The notes below the pieces were generated by a model. It had not been told where the DNA came from, did no database searches, and worked only from the letters and a program-made list of their open reading frames with translations. This document shows, in pieces, positions 23,472 through 31,867 of a DNA stretch of 64,000 bases. Both the position numbers and the translations under genes were made by a program. Each line of letters starts with the position of its first letter. Position 1 is the first letter of the stretch. The stretch comes from Opitutaceae bacterium (GTDB taxonomy: Bacteria > Verrucomicrobiota > Verrucomicrobiia > Opitutales > Opitutaceae): assembly GCA_027482185.1 (NCBI GenBank), contig JAIXWF010000013.1:1054001-1118000 (forward strand), written 5' to 3'.

Positions 23472-24566
23472 ATGAAGGTTCCGTTTCTCGATCTCTCGCT
23501 CCAGCATCGCGCGCTCCGCGAAGCGGCCCTGGCCGCATTGACCGCGACCTACGACGCCACGCGTTTCTGCCTCGGCAAGGACGTCGAGGATTTCGAAAAG
23601 AACTTCGCCGCGACGCTCGGCTATCCGCGCGCGCTCGCGTTGAACAGCGGCACCTCGCCGCTCCATATCGCCTGCATGATCGCGGGCTTTGGGCCGGGCG
23701 ACGAAGTCATCGTCCCGCCCTTCACCTTCATCTCTTCGGCCTGGGGCATCGACTACACCGGCGCCACGCCCGTCTTCGCCGACATCGAAGCCGACACCTT
23801 CAACCTCGATCCCGCGAAGTTCGAAGCCGCGATCACGCCGAAGACCAAGGGCCTGATTTTGGTGCACCTCTTCGGCCAGCCCGCGCGGGTCGACGAAATC
23901 CTCGCGATCGCCCGCCGGCACAACCTCTTCGTGATCGAGGATTGCGCGCAGGCCGTCGGCGCCCGCTACCGCGGCACGCCCGTGGGGCTCTTCGGCGACG
24001 CCGGCACCTTCAGTTTCTACCCGACCAAGAACCTCGGCGGCTGCGGCGAAGGCGGCGCGCTCGTCGCCAAAGACGAAGCGATCCACACCCGCGCGCGCCA
24101 CATCCGCGTGCACGGCTCGGACCGGCGTTACTACCACGACATCGTCGGCGGCAATTTCCGCATGGACGGTTTCCAGGGCGCGTTGCTCAACGTGAAGCTG
24201 CCGCACCTCGCAGGTTGGACCGCGCGCCGCCAGGCGATCGCCGCGCGTTACCTCGCCGGCATCAAACTGGCCGACGTGCGCCTGCCCGGCCAACCGGCCT
24301 ACGGCCAATCGGTCTTCCATCAATTCACGCTGCGGCATCCCCGTCGCGACGCCCTGCGCGAACATCTCGCGAAACAGGAAGTCGGCACCGACCTCATTTA
24401 TCCCGTGCCGTTGCACCTGCAGAAGTGCTACGCGCATCTCGGCCGCGGGCCGGGTTCGTTCCCGGTGGCGGAAGCCGCGGCGGCAACCTGCGTCAGCCTG
24501 CCGATCTTCCCGGAACTGACCGACGCGCAGGTCGACCACGTGATCGCCGCGGTCAATTCGTTCTGA
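23472..24566 (+). CDS. DegT/DnrJ/EryC1 family PLP-dependent sugar aminotransferase
   Basis: A 364-residue fold type I aminotransferase. The opening VPFLDLSLQH, ALNSGTSPLHIACMIAGFGPGDEVIVPPFTF, VIEDCAQAVGARYRG and the PLP lysine in FYPTKNLGGCGEGG are family signatures. Members transfer an amino group from glutamate to a nucleotide-linked keto sugar for lipopolysaccharide, glycan or antibiotic sugars. The exact substrate cannot be told. No other sugar gene is adjacent, so the context does not help; trpF follows after 36 bases. Confidence 0.93.
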   Translation: MKVPFLDLSLQHRALREAALAALTATYDATRFCLGKDVEDFEKNFAATLGYPRALALNSGTSPLHIACMIAGFGPGDEVIVPPFTFISSAWGIDYTGATPVFADIEADTFNLDPAKFEAAITPKTKGLILVHLFGQPARVDEILAIARRHNLFVIEDCAQAVGARYRGTPVGLFGDAGTFSFYPTKNLGGCGEGGALVAKDEAIHTRARHIRVHGSDRRYYHDIVGGNFRMDGFQGALLNVKLPHLAGWTARRQAIAARYLAGIKLADVRLPGQPAYGQSVFHQFTLRHPRRDALREHLAKQEVGTDLIYPVPLHLQKCYAHLGRGPGSFPVAEAAAATCVSLPIFPELTDAQVDHVIAAVNSF

Positions 24567-24602
24567 GCAATTTGCCGCGCGATCCGTGGTTAAGTTCCAC
24601 CC

Positions 24603-25256
24603 ATGATCTCCGGCATCCGCCTCAAAGTCTGCGGACTCACGTCGCTCGTCGACGCCGAGCTCGCCGACCGCGTCGGCGCCGATTGCCTCGGATTCATTTT
24701 CTACCCGAAGTCGCCCCGCGGCATTTCCCTGGCGCACTACGCGGCGATGGCGAAACGCCTGCCCGACCGACGCCGCGTTGCCGTCTCCGTGGAGCCGACC
24801 GACGCCGAGCTCCGCGCATATCGGGAAGCCGGATTCGATTTCTTCCAGATTCACTTCAAGGCGGAGACTCCGGCGGCGCGTCTTTCCGCTTGGAGCAAGC
24901 TCGTCGGCCGCGACCGGCTCTGGCTGGCGCCGAAGCTGCCGCCCGAGTCCGACCCGACGCCCGCGATGCTCGCGGCGGCGCGGTATTTTTTGGTCGATAC
25001 GTTCCATGCCGCCGGCTTCGGCGGCTCCGGCCTGACCGGCGACTGGGGCAAATTCGCCCGCCTCAAGGCCGCGCACCCGGACCATGTCTGGATTCTGGCC
25101 GGCGGCCTGAATCCGGAAAACATCGCCGAGGCCCTGCACGCCTCCGGCACGAAGTTCGTCGACGTGAACAGCGGCGTCGAATCCGCCCCCGGCGTGAAGG
25201 ACGAAGCGAAGCTGCTCCGCTTCGCCGCCGCCCTCCGCGCCGCCGCGGCGAAGTAA
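24603..25256 (+). CDS. trpF: Phosphoribosylanthranilate isomerase
   Basis: A TIM-barrel enzyme of tryptophan synthesis, 217 residues. The catalytic base Cys is in LKVCGLT near residue 10, the general acid Asp in FLVDTFHAAGFGGSG, and phosphate binding in AGGLNPENI and VDVNSGVESAPGVKD. The usual QLHG strand reads QIHF here, a mild departure. It stands apart from other trp genes and converges with ogt, their stops being only 9 bases apart. Confidence 0.92.
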   Translation: MISGIRLKVCGLTSLVDAELADRVGADCLGFIFYPKSPRGISLAHYAAMAKRLPDRRRVAVSVEPTDAELRAYREAGFDFFQIHFKAETPAARLSAWSKLVGRDRLWLAPKLPPESDPTPAMLAAARYFLVDTFHAAGFGGSGLTGDWGKFARLKAAHPDHVWILAGGLNPENIAEALHASGTKFVDVNSGVESAPGVKDEAKLLRFAAALRAAAAK

Positions 25257-25265
25257 CCCAATAGG

Positions 25266-25796
25266 CTACTTTGCGGCCGAGACGGAGGTGGCGGTCGCCG
25301 CGGGGGCGAAGCGGGCTTCGTGGGCGAGCAGTCGGCGCTTCACGTGTTCGCCGAAGGCGAAGCCGGTGAGCGAACCGTCGGCGCCGATCACGCGGTGACA
25401 GGGAATCAAGAGGCAGATCGGATTGGTGGCGTTGGCTCGGCCGACGGCCCGGGCCGCCTTGGGGCGGCCGATGCGGGCGGCGATCTCGGCGTAGGTGCGG
25501 GTTTCCCCGGCGGGAATCTCCCGCAGCGCCGTCCAAACCGCCTGCTGGAACGCCGTGCCGCGCGGGGCCAGCGGCAGGTCGAACTCCGTCCGGCGGCCGG
25601 CGACGTAGGCCGCGAGTTGCCGCCGCAACGCGGCGCCGGCCGCGGGCGGAGCCGCGTGCAGCGTATCGCCGGTCCGGAGACGCCGGCGCAGCGCGGCGCG
25701 CGGGCCTAAGGCGGTGGCGACCACGGCACCGGATTCGTCCAGCGCGACGGAAAAGGGGCCGAAGGGAGTCGGCGACGTGAAGGCGAAAAGGTTCAT
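25266..25796 (-). CDS. ogt: Methylated-DNA--protein-cysteine methyltransferase
   Basis: Removes alkyl groups from O6-alkylguanine by transfer to its own cysteine. A 176-residue protein with the helix-turn-helix region GTAFQQAVWTALREIPAGETRTYAEIAARIG, the NPICLLIPCHRV active-site motif (Cys in PCHR), and SLTGFAFG. ATG 25794-25796 overlaps the end of the Ada-AlkA gene by 4 bases (ATGA), so the two repair proteins are translationally coupled. In-frame extension further upstream is a shadow of that gene. Confidence 0.95.
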   Translation of the reverse strand: MNLFAFTSPTPFGPFSVALDESGAVVATALGPRAALRRRLRTGDTLHAAPPAAGAALRRQLAAYVAGRRTEFDLPLAPRGTAFQQAVWTALREIPAGETRTYAEIAARIGRPKAARAVGRANATNPICLLIPCHRVIGADGSLTGFAFGEHVKRRLLAHEARFAPAATATSVSAAK

Positions 25797-27217
25797 GCGG
25801 GGATCGGTTGGTGCAGTTGCCAGAGGTGGGCGGTGGCGAGGCTCCGGTACGGGGAAAACACGGCCATGAGCCGGCGCGTCGCGGCGACGTCGGGCCGTGT
25901 TTCCAATTTCATCAACGCCTGGAGGCCGCTGGTGACGCCGGTGTCGCCGAGGGGCACGCAGTCCGCGAAGCCGAGCGCACGCATCATGAGGTAGTTCACG
26001 GACCACGGGCCGAGGCCGCGGAGCGCGAGCAGCGTGCGTTCCGCGCGCGTCGCCGAGAGCGTGCGGAGTCCTTCGAGATCGAGTTCGCCGGCGACGATGC
26101 GGCGGGAGAGGCCGACGACGTAGTCTGCCTTCTGGCGCGAGAATTGGAGCGGTAGCAACGCGGCCGGCTCGAGCGCGGCGACCGCCGCGGGCGTGGGCGG
26201 GGCGAAGAGGCCGTCGCCGACGGGCATGCCGGCGAGTTCGGTCAGGCGTCGGCGCAGCAGGCACGCGAAGGGGAGGTTGATCTGCTGGCCGATGACGGCC
26301 CACAGCAGGCCGTCGAAAACGGACGACGTTTGCACGATGCGCAGATTCTCACGCCCCGCGACGAGCCGCGCGAACCCGAGGGAGCGGGCGGCGCGCGCGA
26401 AGCCCGCGGCGTCCTGTTCGAGGCCGAGCCAGCCGGCAACGACGGCATGCACGGCGTAGGCGTCGGCGCCGCCGGTGTCGACGGCGACGGCGTCGGGCTG
26501 CAGGTGCAGCCGGACCACGGCAGGCGCGTCGCCGAGGCGTACGGCCGCGGTGTAGCGGTCGCCGTCGAGCCGTTCGTTCACGCTGTGCGGATCGCGGCTG
26601 AAGGCGCGCCGCAGATAGCCGAGCGGATAGTTTTCCGGCAAAGCGACGGTGAACGTCCTGAAACTTTCGAGACTGCGCCAGGCGGCCGGAGTCAGGCCCG
26701 TGCGGCGCCGGAAATGGTCGTGGAAAACGGAGACGGATTCGAAGCCGACGCCGTGGGCGATCGCGAGCAGGCCATCGCGGCTTTGGCGCAGCCGGAGCTT
26801 CGCGGCCTCAAGCCGGGCGCGGAGCAGCACCTCGGCCGGCGTGGCGTGCCAGTGCTGGCGGAAGAGTTCGAAGAGCCGCGTGGGGCCGAAACCGGAGCGG
26901 CGGACGACGGCCTTGGCATCGGGAAACGAGGACGGCGTCGCGCGTACTTCCGCGACCACCGCCTCGATCGCTTCGAGTACCGGATCGGCCCCGCGGGCGA
27001 AATCGTCGGGATGGCATTTCTTGCAGGGCCGCAGCCCGGCCGCCCGCGCGCCCTCGGCGGTGGGAAAGAAGCGGACGTTTTCCGCCTTCGGTTTCCGCGC
27101 CTTGCACGAAGGCAGGCAGTAGATGCCGGTGGTGAGGACGCCGGTGAAGAAACGGCCGTTGTACGTCGCGTCGCTCTCGAGGAGCCGGGCGTACATCGTG
27201 GCGGGAGTCAGTCGCAT
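25793..27217 (-). CDS. Ada regulator fused to AlkA 3-methyladenine DNA glycosylase
   Basis: A 474-residue three-domain protein. Residues 1-75 are the Ada zinc domain with Cys34, Cys38, Cys65 and Cys68; Cys34 corresponds to the phosphotriester methyl acceptor. Residues 80-190 are an AraC-type DNA-binding pair of HTH motifs (SGFGPTRLFELFRQHW, AHGVGFESVSVFHDHFRRRTG). Residues 195-474 are AlkA: the mixed beta domain, then the HhH-GPD part with LRGLGPWSVNYLMMRAL and the catalytic Asp in VPLGDTG. It joins sensor, transcription activator and base-excision enzyme. With ogt it forms an adaptive response unit that probably regulates itself. Confidence 0.95.
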   Translation of the reverse strand: MRLTPATMYARLLESDATYNGRFFTGVLTTGIYCLPSCKARKPKAENVRFFPTAEGARAAGLRPCKKCHPDDFARGADPVLEAIEAVVAEVRATPSSFPDAKAVVRRSGFGPTRLFELFRQHWHATPAEVLLRARLEAAKLRLRQSRDGLLAIAHGVGFESVSVFHDHFRRRTGLTPAAWRSLESFRTFTVALPENYPLGYLRRAFSRDPHSVNERLDGDRYTAAVRLGDAPAVVRLHLQPDAVAVDTGGADAYAVHAVVAGWLGLEQDAAGFARAARSLGFARLVAGRENLRIVQTSSVFDGLLWAVIGQQINLPFACLLRRRLTELAGMPVGDGLFAPPTPAAVAALEPAALLPLQFSRQKADYVVGLSRRIVAGELDLEGLRTLSATRAERTLLALRGLGPWSVNYLMMRALGFADCVPLGDTGVTSGLQALMKLETRPDVAATRRLMAVFSPYRSLATAHLWQLHQPIPA

Positions 27218-27292
27218 GGGATCAACCTACCACGGCGGCGGCGGGCCGTCGTCCGGATTCTTCCGGCGCAATTTCCCGCGGGGCCGCGGAAA

Positions 27293-28537
27293 CTATTTCT
27301 GCAGCTCGCGCAGGCGTTTCTCGATCGCGGCGCCGTCGTGGAGCGCGGAGGCCGGAATCGGGAAATCGGCGGTGAAGACGCGGAGCCGGGCCGACTTTTC
27401 GATCGTGGCGCGGCTCTCGTCGATCGCGCCGGCGGCATTCTGCGCGGCGGCGAGGTCGAGCTTCAGGTGCTGCGCGAAGAACCGGTAGACCGCGGCGCGC
27501 TTCGAGGGACCGTAGTCGTGGCCTTCGTCGGGGAGATGGACGTTGGCGGTGCGGTCGGCGGCGCCGTAGTAGCCGTAGATTTTTTGGACGAACGGGAATT
27601 CGATCTGCGGATTGTGGGCGGTCCAATCCTTGCCGTCGGAGACGAGCAGCAGCGGGCGCGGCGCGGCGAGGGCGGCGATCATGGCGTTGTTGGCGAAGTG
27701 GTCGGCGCTGCGGTGGATCGGCAAGCCGCTCTCGCAGGCGCAGCCGCCGAAGAAGTAGGAGGAAACCATCACGACCGGCGCGCTGACCGCGATGCGCGGA
27801 TCGAGGGCGGTGAGGAGGAAACTCTGTGTGCCGCCGCCGGATTCGCCGCTGACAGCGACGCGGCCGGCGTCGACGCCCTCGAGGGACGTCAGGAAATCGA
27901 CGGCGCGCATGGCGTTCCAGGTTTGGAGCGTGAGGGCGACAGTCTGTTTGTGCGCCTCCTGGCCGAAGAAAGCCATCGATTCGCCGGCGGCGAACATGTC
28001 GATCGAGAAGACCACGGCGCCCATGCGGGCGAGCATGGCGCAACGCGACTGCATGGTCGGGGAGAAGCGCGCGTGCGCGTCGTAGTCCTCGGGTTTCTCG
28101 ATCTTGCGGTAGTGGCCGTGGGTCGAAAGGACGGCCGCGTAGGGCGGCTTGGCGGCGAGGGGGCGGTAGAGATTGCCGGTGACGTAGTAGCCGGGGATCG
28201 ATTCGAAGGCGACGTTCTCGACGGAGTAGCCGTCGTAGGTCCGGCGGTCGCGGATCACGGCGTTGAGCGGCGTGCGCTTGGGCCAAGGCGACAGGTTCAA
28301 CGCATCCTGCATCCGGATACGCACGTGGGCGCCGTAGGTTTCCCAGGCGGCGCGGTCGGGAAACTGCGCCAGCGCGGCGTCGAGCATCGCCTTGCCCTGT
28401 TCGGGTTTGAGGTACGCGCCTTGGGTCAACGCCGGGCCCGCGGCCGGCGGCGGCGGCAGGCCGGGCGGGTTCCAGGCGACGGCGGCGAAAGCGGGCAGGG
28501 CGGCGAGCAGGGAGGCGAGGAGGGCGGGGTACTTCAT
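27293..28537 (-). CDS. Exported alpha/beta hydrolase (acetylxylan-esterase/dienelactone-hydrolase-like)
   Basis: A 414-residue protein with a signal peptide (MKYPALLASLLAALPAFA). The serine-hydrolase core shows the nucleophile elbow GESGGG, an oxyanion-type STHGHY segment, and a late His in DEGHDYGP; an acid in SDGKDW is plausible. It looks like the large secreted esterases of plant-polymer degraders. The real substrate is unknown. ATG 28535-28537 gives the signal peptide; longer in-frame extension overlaps the DUF2237 gene. It sits 75 bases ahead of the Ada-AlkA gene in the same direction. Confidence 0.85.
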   Translation of the reverse strand: MKYPALLASLLAALPAFAAVAWNPPGLPPPPAAGPALTQGAYLKPEQGKAMLDAALAQFPDRAAWETYGAHVRIRMQDALNLSPWPKRTPLNAVIRDRRTYDGYSVENVAFESIPGYYVTGNLYRPLAAKPPYAAVLSTHGHYRKIEKPEDYDAHARFSPTMQSRCAMLARMGAVVFSIDMFAAGESMAFFGQEAHKQTVALTLQTWNAMRAVDFLTSLEGVDAGRVAVSGESGGGTQSFLLTALDPRIAVSAPVVMVSSYFFGGCACESGLPIHRSADHFANNAMIAALAAPRPLLLVSDGKDWTAHNPQIEFPFVQKIYGYYGAADRTANVHLPDEGHDYGPSKRAAVYRFFAQHLKLDLAAAQNAAGAIDESRATIEKSARLRVFTADFPIPASALHDGAAIEKRLRELQK

Positions 28538-28554
28538 GGGGTGCGGAAAGGGAA

Positions 28555-28926
28555 TCACGCGGCGCCGTGCTGCATGAGACTGGCGAGCGGGACGATTTCG
28601 AGGGTGCGCTCGTGCGTGGCGGCGAGCACGACCGGGGAGGGGATGCCGTTCTGGTAGAGTTCGAGCCACCGGCTCGCGCACACGCACCAGCGGTCGCCGG
28701 GCTTGAGACCGGGGAAATCGTACTCGGGGCGCGGCGTCGACAGGTCGTTGCCCACGGCGAGACTGGCCTCGAGAAACAGGTCCGTGACCTCCACGCACAC
28801 CGTGTGGCAGCCGTGGTCCTCGGCACAGGTGTCGCAGCGGCCGTTGCGGAAATAGCCGGTCATCGGTTCGGTCGAGCAGGGCTTGAGCGGACCGCCGAGG
28901 ACATTGCGCGCAGGCACGGGTATCAT
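28555..28926 (-). CDS. DUF2237 family protein
   Basis: A 123-residue conserved protein. The opening NVLGGPLKPCS, the HGCHTVCVEVTDLFLE segment and the signature GNDLSTPRPEYDFPGLKPGDRWCVC match DUF2237, as does PVVLAATHERTLEIVPL. Cysteines occur at several positions (C-S, CDTC, GCHTVC, WCVC), perhaps for metal binding. The family's function is unknown. ATG 28924-28926 fits the family start. It is 17 bases before the esterase gene and divergent from yqeY. Confidence 0.88.
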   Translation of the reverse strand: MIPVPARNVLGGPLKPCSTEPMTGYFRNGRCDTCAEDHGCHTVCVEVTDLFLEASLAVGNDLSTPRPEYDFPGLKPGDRWCVCASRWLELYQNGIPSPVVLAATHERTLEIVPLASLMQHGAA

Positions 28927-28980
28927 TGCGGGGAGCAAATCACGGTTGCCCTCGCGGATGCACGCCGGGATTTTGGTTTC

Positions 28981-29430
28981 ATGTCCGCCACCTACGAAAA
29001 ACTCCGGGCCGATATCATCGTCGCGATGAAGGCCCGCGACACCGTCACCACCACCGCGCTCCGCACCGCCGACGCCGCGATCAAGCGCGCCGCGATGGAT
29101 GCGAACAAGGACATCGACGACGCGCTCGTGATCGCGACCCTCCGCAAAGGCGTCAAAAATCTCGCCGACGCGAAGGCCGAATTCGAAAAGGGCGGCCGGG
29201 CCGATTTGGTCGCCGCCAACGAAGTCGAAATCCGCATCCTCGAGAAATACCTCCCGCAGGGGCTCGATGCCGCGAAGCTCGACGCCTTGATTGTCGCCGC
29301 GATCGCCGAGACCGGCGCCGCTTCGAAAAAGGAAATGGGCAAGGTTATCGGCGCGTTGAAAAAATTGCCCGAGGCCACGCTGATCGACTTCGGCGCCGCT
29401 AGCAAATTGGTGCAGGCGAAGCTGCCGTGA
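28981..29430 (+). CDS. yqeY: GatB/YqeY domain protein
   Basis: A 149-residue helical protein related to the tail domain of GatB, the tRNA-dependent amidotransferase subunit. Visible signatures: YEKLRADIIVAMKARDTVTTTALR, DALVIATLRKGVKNLADAKAEFEKGGR, LEKYLPQGLD and KKEMGKVIGALKK. Stand-alone YqeY may act on tRNA or in translation, but its role is not settled. It is followed by a long inverted repeat array. Confidence 0.93.
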   Translation: MSATYEKLRADIIVAMKARDTVTTTALRTADAAIKRAAMDANKDIDDALVIATLRKGVKNLADAKAEFEKGGRADLVAANEVEIRILEKYLPQGLDAAKLDALIVAAIAETGAASKKEMGKVIGALKKLPEATLIDFGAASKLVQAKLP

Positions 29431-29470
29431 TGTGCGCCGCAGTGCGCCGGAGAGCCGGCGCGCCGGTAAA

Positions 29471-29590
29471 AGTTGAAGAGCGAAGGTTGAAAGATTGCGA
29501 ACGCGGCGCCGAAGCGGCAACGCGAGCGGGCGACGAGCCGTGGTCGGGCGCGGTGCGGATCTTTCAACGCCGGACCTTCAACTTTCAACT
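29471..29590. repeat. Inverted heptamer arrays (GTTGAAA family)
   Basis: The left arm 29471-29495 holds GTTGAAG, AGCGAAG and GTTGAAA units; the right arm 29559-29590 holds CTTTCAA, CCTTCAA and CTTTCAA. The arms pair as GTTGAAAGAT (29486-29495) with ATCTTTCAAC (29559-29568), and AGTTGAA (29471-29477) with TTCAACT (29584-29590). The structure lies in the gap between the converging yqeY and OPT genes. Confidence 0.85.
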
Positions 29591-29610
29591 GCGCGCGGCA
29601 GCGCCTCCGC

Positions 29611-31611
29611 TCAGGCCAAGACCGCGTTGACGATGGCGTTGAGGATGCCGATCAGCGCGGCGCCGGAAATCAGGCCGGCGCAAATCGGTTCGCAGCATTC
29701 GACCCAGATCAGATGGCCCTTGGCTTTCGGATCTTTGTTCCGGCGGCCCATGAACCAAAAGACAAACGCGCCGACGAACATGATCAGGCAGGCGTCGGGC
29801 GGCAGCACCACGCCGAGGCCGATGCCGACGGGCGACAGCGGGAATTTCCCCTTCGTCAAGATCCGGGCGACCTCGAACACGACCGCAAGCACGGCGGCGA
29901 TCGCCATCGAGACGATGGCGGAAGTCGGCAAGTTTTTCAGGCCGGCGGAGATCAGGTCGGAGACGCCCTTCCACTGCAAAGCGGCGGGCATCGGGAATTG
30001 GTCCGAGACGATCGAGGCGGTGGAGCGGACGCCGTCGGCGGCGGGCGGCAGGAAGAGCAAGAAGAACAGCGGGGTCGAGGCGAGGGCGCCGGCGAAGATG
30101 CCGATGACGTGGCCGACGGCCTGCTGGCGCGGTTTGGCGCCGAGCATGTAGCCGGGCTTGATGTCGGAGAGGAGGTTGGCGGCGTTGGAAGCGATCTCGG
30201 CCGTCATGCCGCCGGTCATGAGGTTGGTGGCGGGGTTGGAGCGGTCGACGGCGCCGATGGTGAACTGTGTGATCTTGCTCATCGAGCCGGTCGGCGTCCA
30301 CGAGGTCAGCGCCATGGAATTGGTGCAGATCACGGTGAGCACAAAGATCAAGGGCAGGGCGATCAGGGCGAGATGCCATGGCACGCCGAAGAAGTCGTGG
30401 GTGAGCCAGACGGCGACGAAGCTCATGATCGGCACGCCGACAAATGAGACCCAGAGCGGGAGCTCGATGTCGTGCAACGGATCGTCGGGCTTGGCTTCGC
30501 CGGCGGCCGGGGCGGCGCGTTTCCCGAAAACCATTTTCCAGGCGCTGGTGAAGAGTTCGGGTTTGGCGGCGAGGGCGACGAGGGAGCCGACGACCATCAT
30601 GGTGACGCCCCACCAGAGGGACCATTGGTTGACGATCTCGCCGCGGTTCAGGGGGATCGCGGCGCCGGCGGCGTTAAGGCGCGGGGCAATGTCGCCGCGC
30701 TGGATCATCCAGGGAGCGAGAATGACGAAGTTGGCGATCGTGCCGATCAGCACGCTGCTCGAGACGCGGATGCCCATGAGGCCGCCGACGCCGAGCATGG
30801 CGGCATCGAGACTGAGCCGGAGGCCGAGCTGGCGGATGTCGGTGCCAAGAATCTTGGGAATCCAGGTGTGGGCCTTGGCGGCGAAGACGTAATAGTAGTC
30901 GTCGAAGCGTTCGCGGAGGTGCCACGGCTCGGTCAGACCGGCGAGCTTGTCGAGCCGCAGCAGCTTGAATTGAAGCAGCCGCTGCAGCCCGTCGCTCATC
31001 AGGAATTGGAGAAAACCGGCCCCGGCAGCGGTGTAGGCAAGGACCTTGGCGCGGATCATGCCGGCGCCGGCATGGCCTTGGTAAAGGGTATCGAGGACCA
31101 CACCGGAGGCGCGGCCTTCGGGAAACGGCAATTGCTCCTCGTTGATGAAGCGGCGTTTGAGCGGGAAAGCGACCAAGACCCCGAGGATCGAGATGGCGGC
31201 GTTCCAAAGCAGCATGTGCCACCAAGGGATGATCTTGCCCGTGACCAACATGAAGGCGGCCATGCTCGAGATGAGCGGGGTGATCATGTAGCCGGCTGCG
31301 GTGGCGATCGACTGGGCGCAGTTGTTTTCGAGGATCGTGAAATCCGAGGTCAACTTGGCGCCGTGCAAAAGTTTGAAGATCGAGAAGGCGAGGATGACCG
31401 AGGTCAGGCCGACGCCGATCGAGATGCCGGTCTTGCCGCCGATGTAGAGGGCGGTGGCGGACAGCAAGCCGCCGAGGAAAAAGCCGGTTACGGCGGAGCG
31501 CAGGGTCAACTGGGGGGCGTCGCCGCGGTAAACATGGTCGAACCACCAGCGATCTTTTTGGGCCCGGGTCCAGTTTCTGATCTGTTCGTCCGTCAGTTGG
31601 GGCAGAGCCAT
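29611..31611 (-). CDS. OPT family oligopeptide (or metal-chelate) transporter
   Basis: A 666-residue inner-membrane protein with about 14-16 hydrophobic helices. The family motifs NNCAQSIATAAGYM (helix 3 region) and EEQLPFPEGRASG are clear, as are later conserved segments SMALTSWTPTGSMSKITQF and NLMTGGMTAEIASNAANLL. OPT transporters import peptides or metal complexes with protons. Bacterial members are mostly uncharacterised, so the substrate is unknown. The start at 31609-31611 gives a charged cytoplasmic N-terminus (WTRAQKDRWWFDHVY). It stands alone, divergent from the alanine-rich gene. Confidence 0.92.
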   Translation of the reverse strand: MALPQLTDEQIRNWTRAQKDRWWFDHVYRGDAPQLTLRSAVTGFFLGGLLSATALYIGGKTGISIGVGLTSVILAFSIFKLLHGAKLTSDFTILENNCAQSIATAAGYMITPLISSMAAFMLVTGKIIPWWHMLLWNAAISILGVLVAFPLKRRFINEEQLPFPEGRASGVVLDTLYQGHAGAGMIRAKVLAYTAAGAGFLQFLMSDGLQRLLQFKLLRLDKLAGLTEPWHLRERFDDYYYVFAAKAHTWIPKILGTDIRQLGLRLSLDAAMLGVGGLMGIRVSSSVLIGTIANFVILAPWMIQRGDIAPRLNAAGAAIPLNRGEIVNQWSLWWGVTMMVVGSLVALAAKPELFTSAWKMVFGKRAAPAAGEAKPDDPLHDIELPLWVSFVGVPIMSFVAVWLTHDFFGVPWHLALIALPLIFVLTVICTNSMALTSWTPTGSMSKITQFTIGAVDRSNPATNLMTGGMTAEIASNAANLLSDIKPGYMLGAKPRQQAVGHVIGIFAGALASTPLFFLLFLPPAADGVRSTASIVSDQFPMPAALQWKGVSDLISAGLKNLPTSAIVSMAIAAVLAVVFEVARILTKGKFPLSPVGIGLGVVLPPDACLIMFVGAFVFWFMGRRNKDPKAKGHLIWVECCEPICAGLISGAALIGILNAIVNAVLA

Positions 31612-31867
31612 GGGGTAGAGCGGCGAGGTTGGCGGGCGTATGACAAAACGCGAGACGCGGATTGCGGGTTTGGAGGGGAGTCTGTCTGCGAATAGGGCTG
31701 ATTAGGGTCCTAGGTGCTTCGGGACTTCAGGTCGGTGCGGCCGCGACGAACCACGCGGGCGGTAAAGTTGCCTCGGGTAAATTACCCAGAAATCCCCGTG
31801 TTCGCTCTTGATTCGGTGAAGTGATTGCATCATTGCCATCTCCCGTCAGGCGCTAAACCACTTATCA

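Noticed and set aside
26330-28657. 775-residue plus-strand frame
   Set aside because: It runs antisense through the Ada-AlkA and esterase genes; the sequence is Glu/Arg/Gly-rich without domains.
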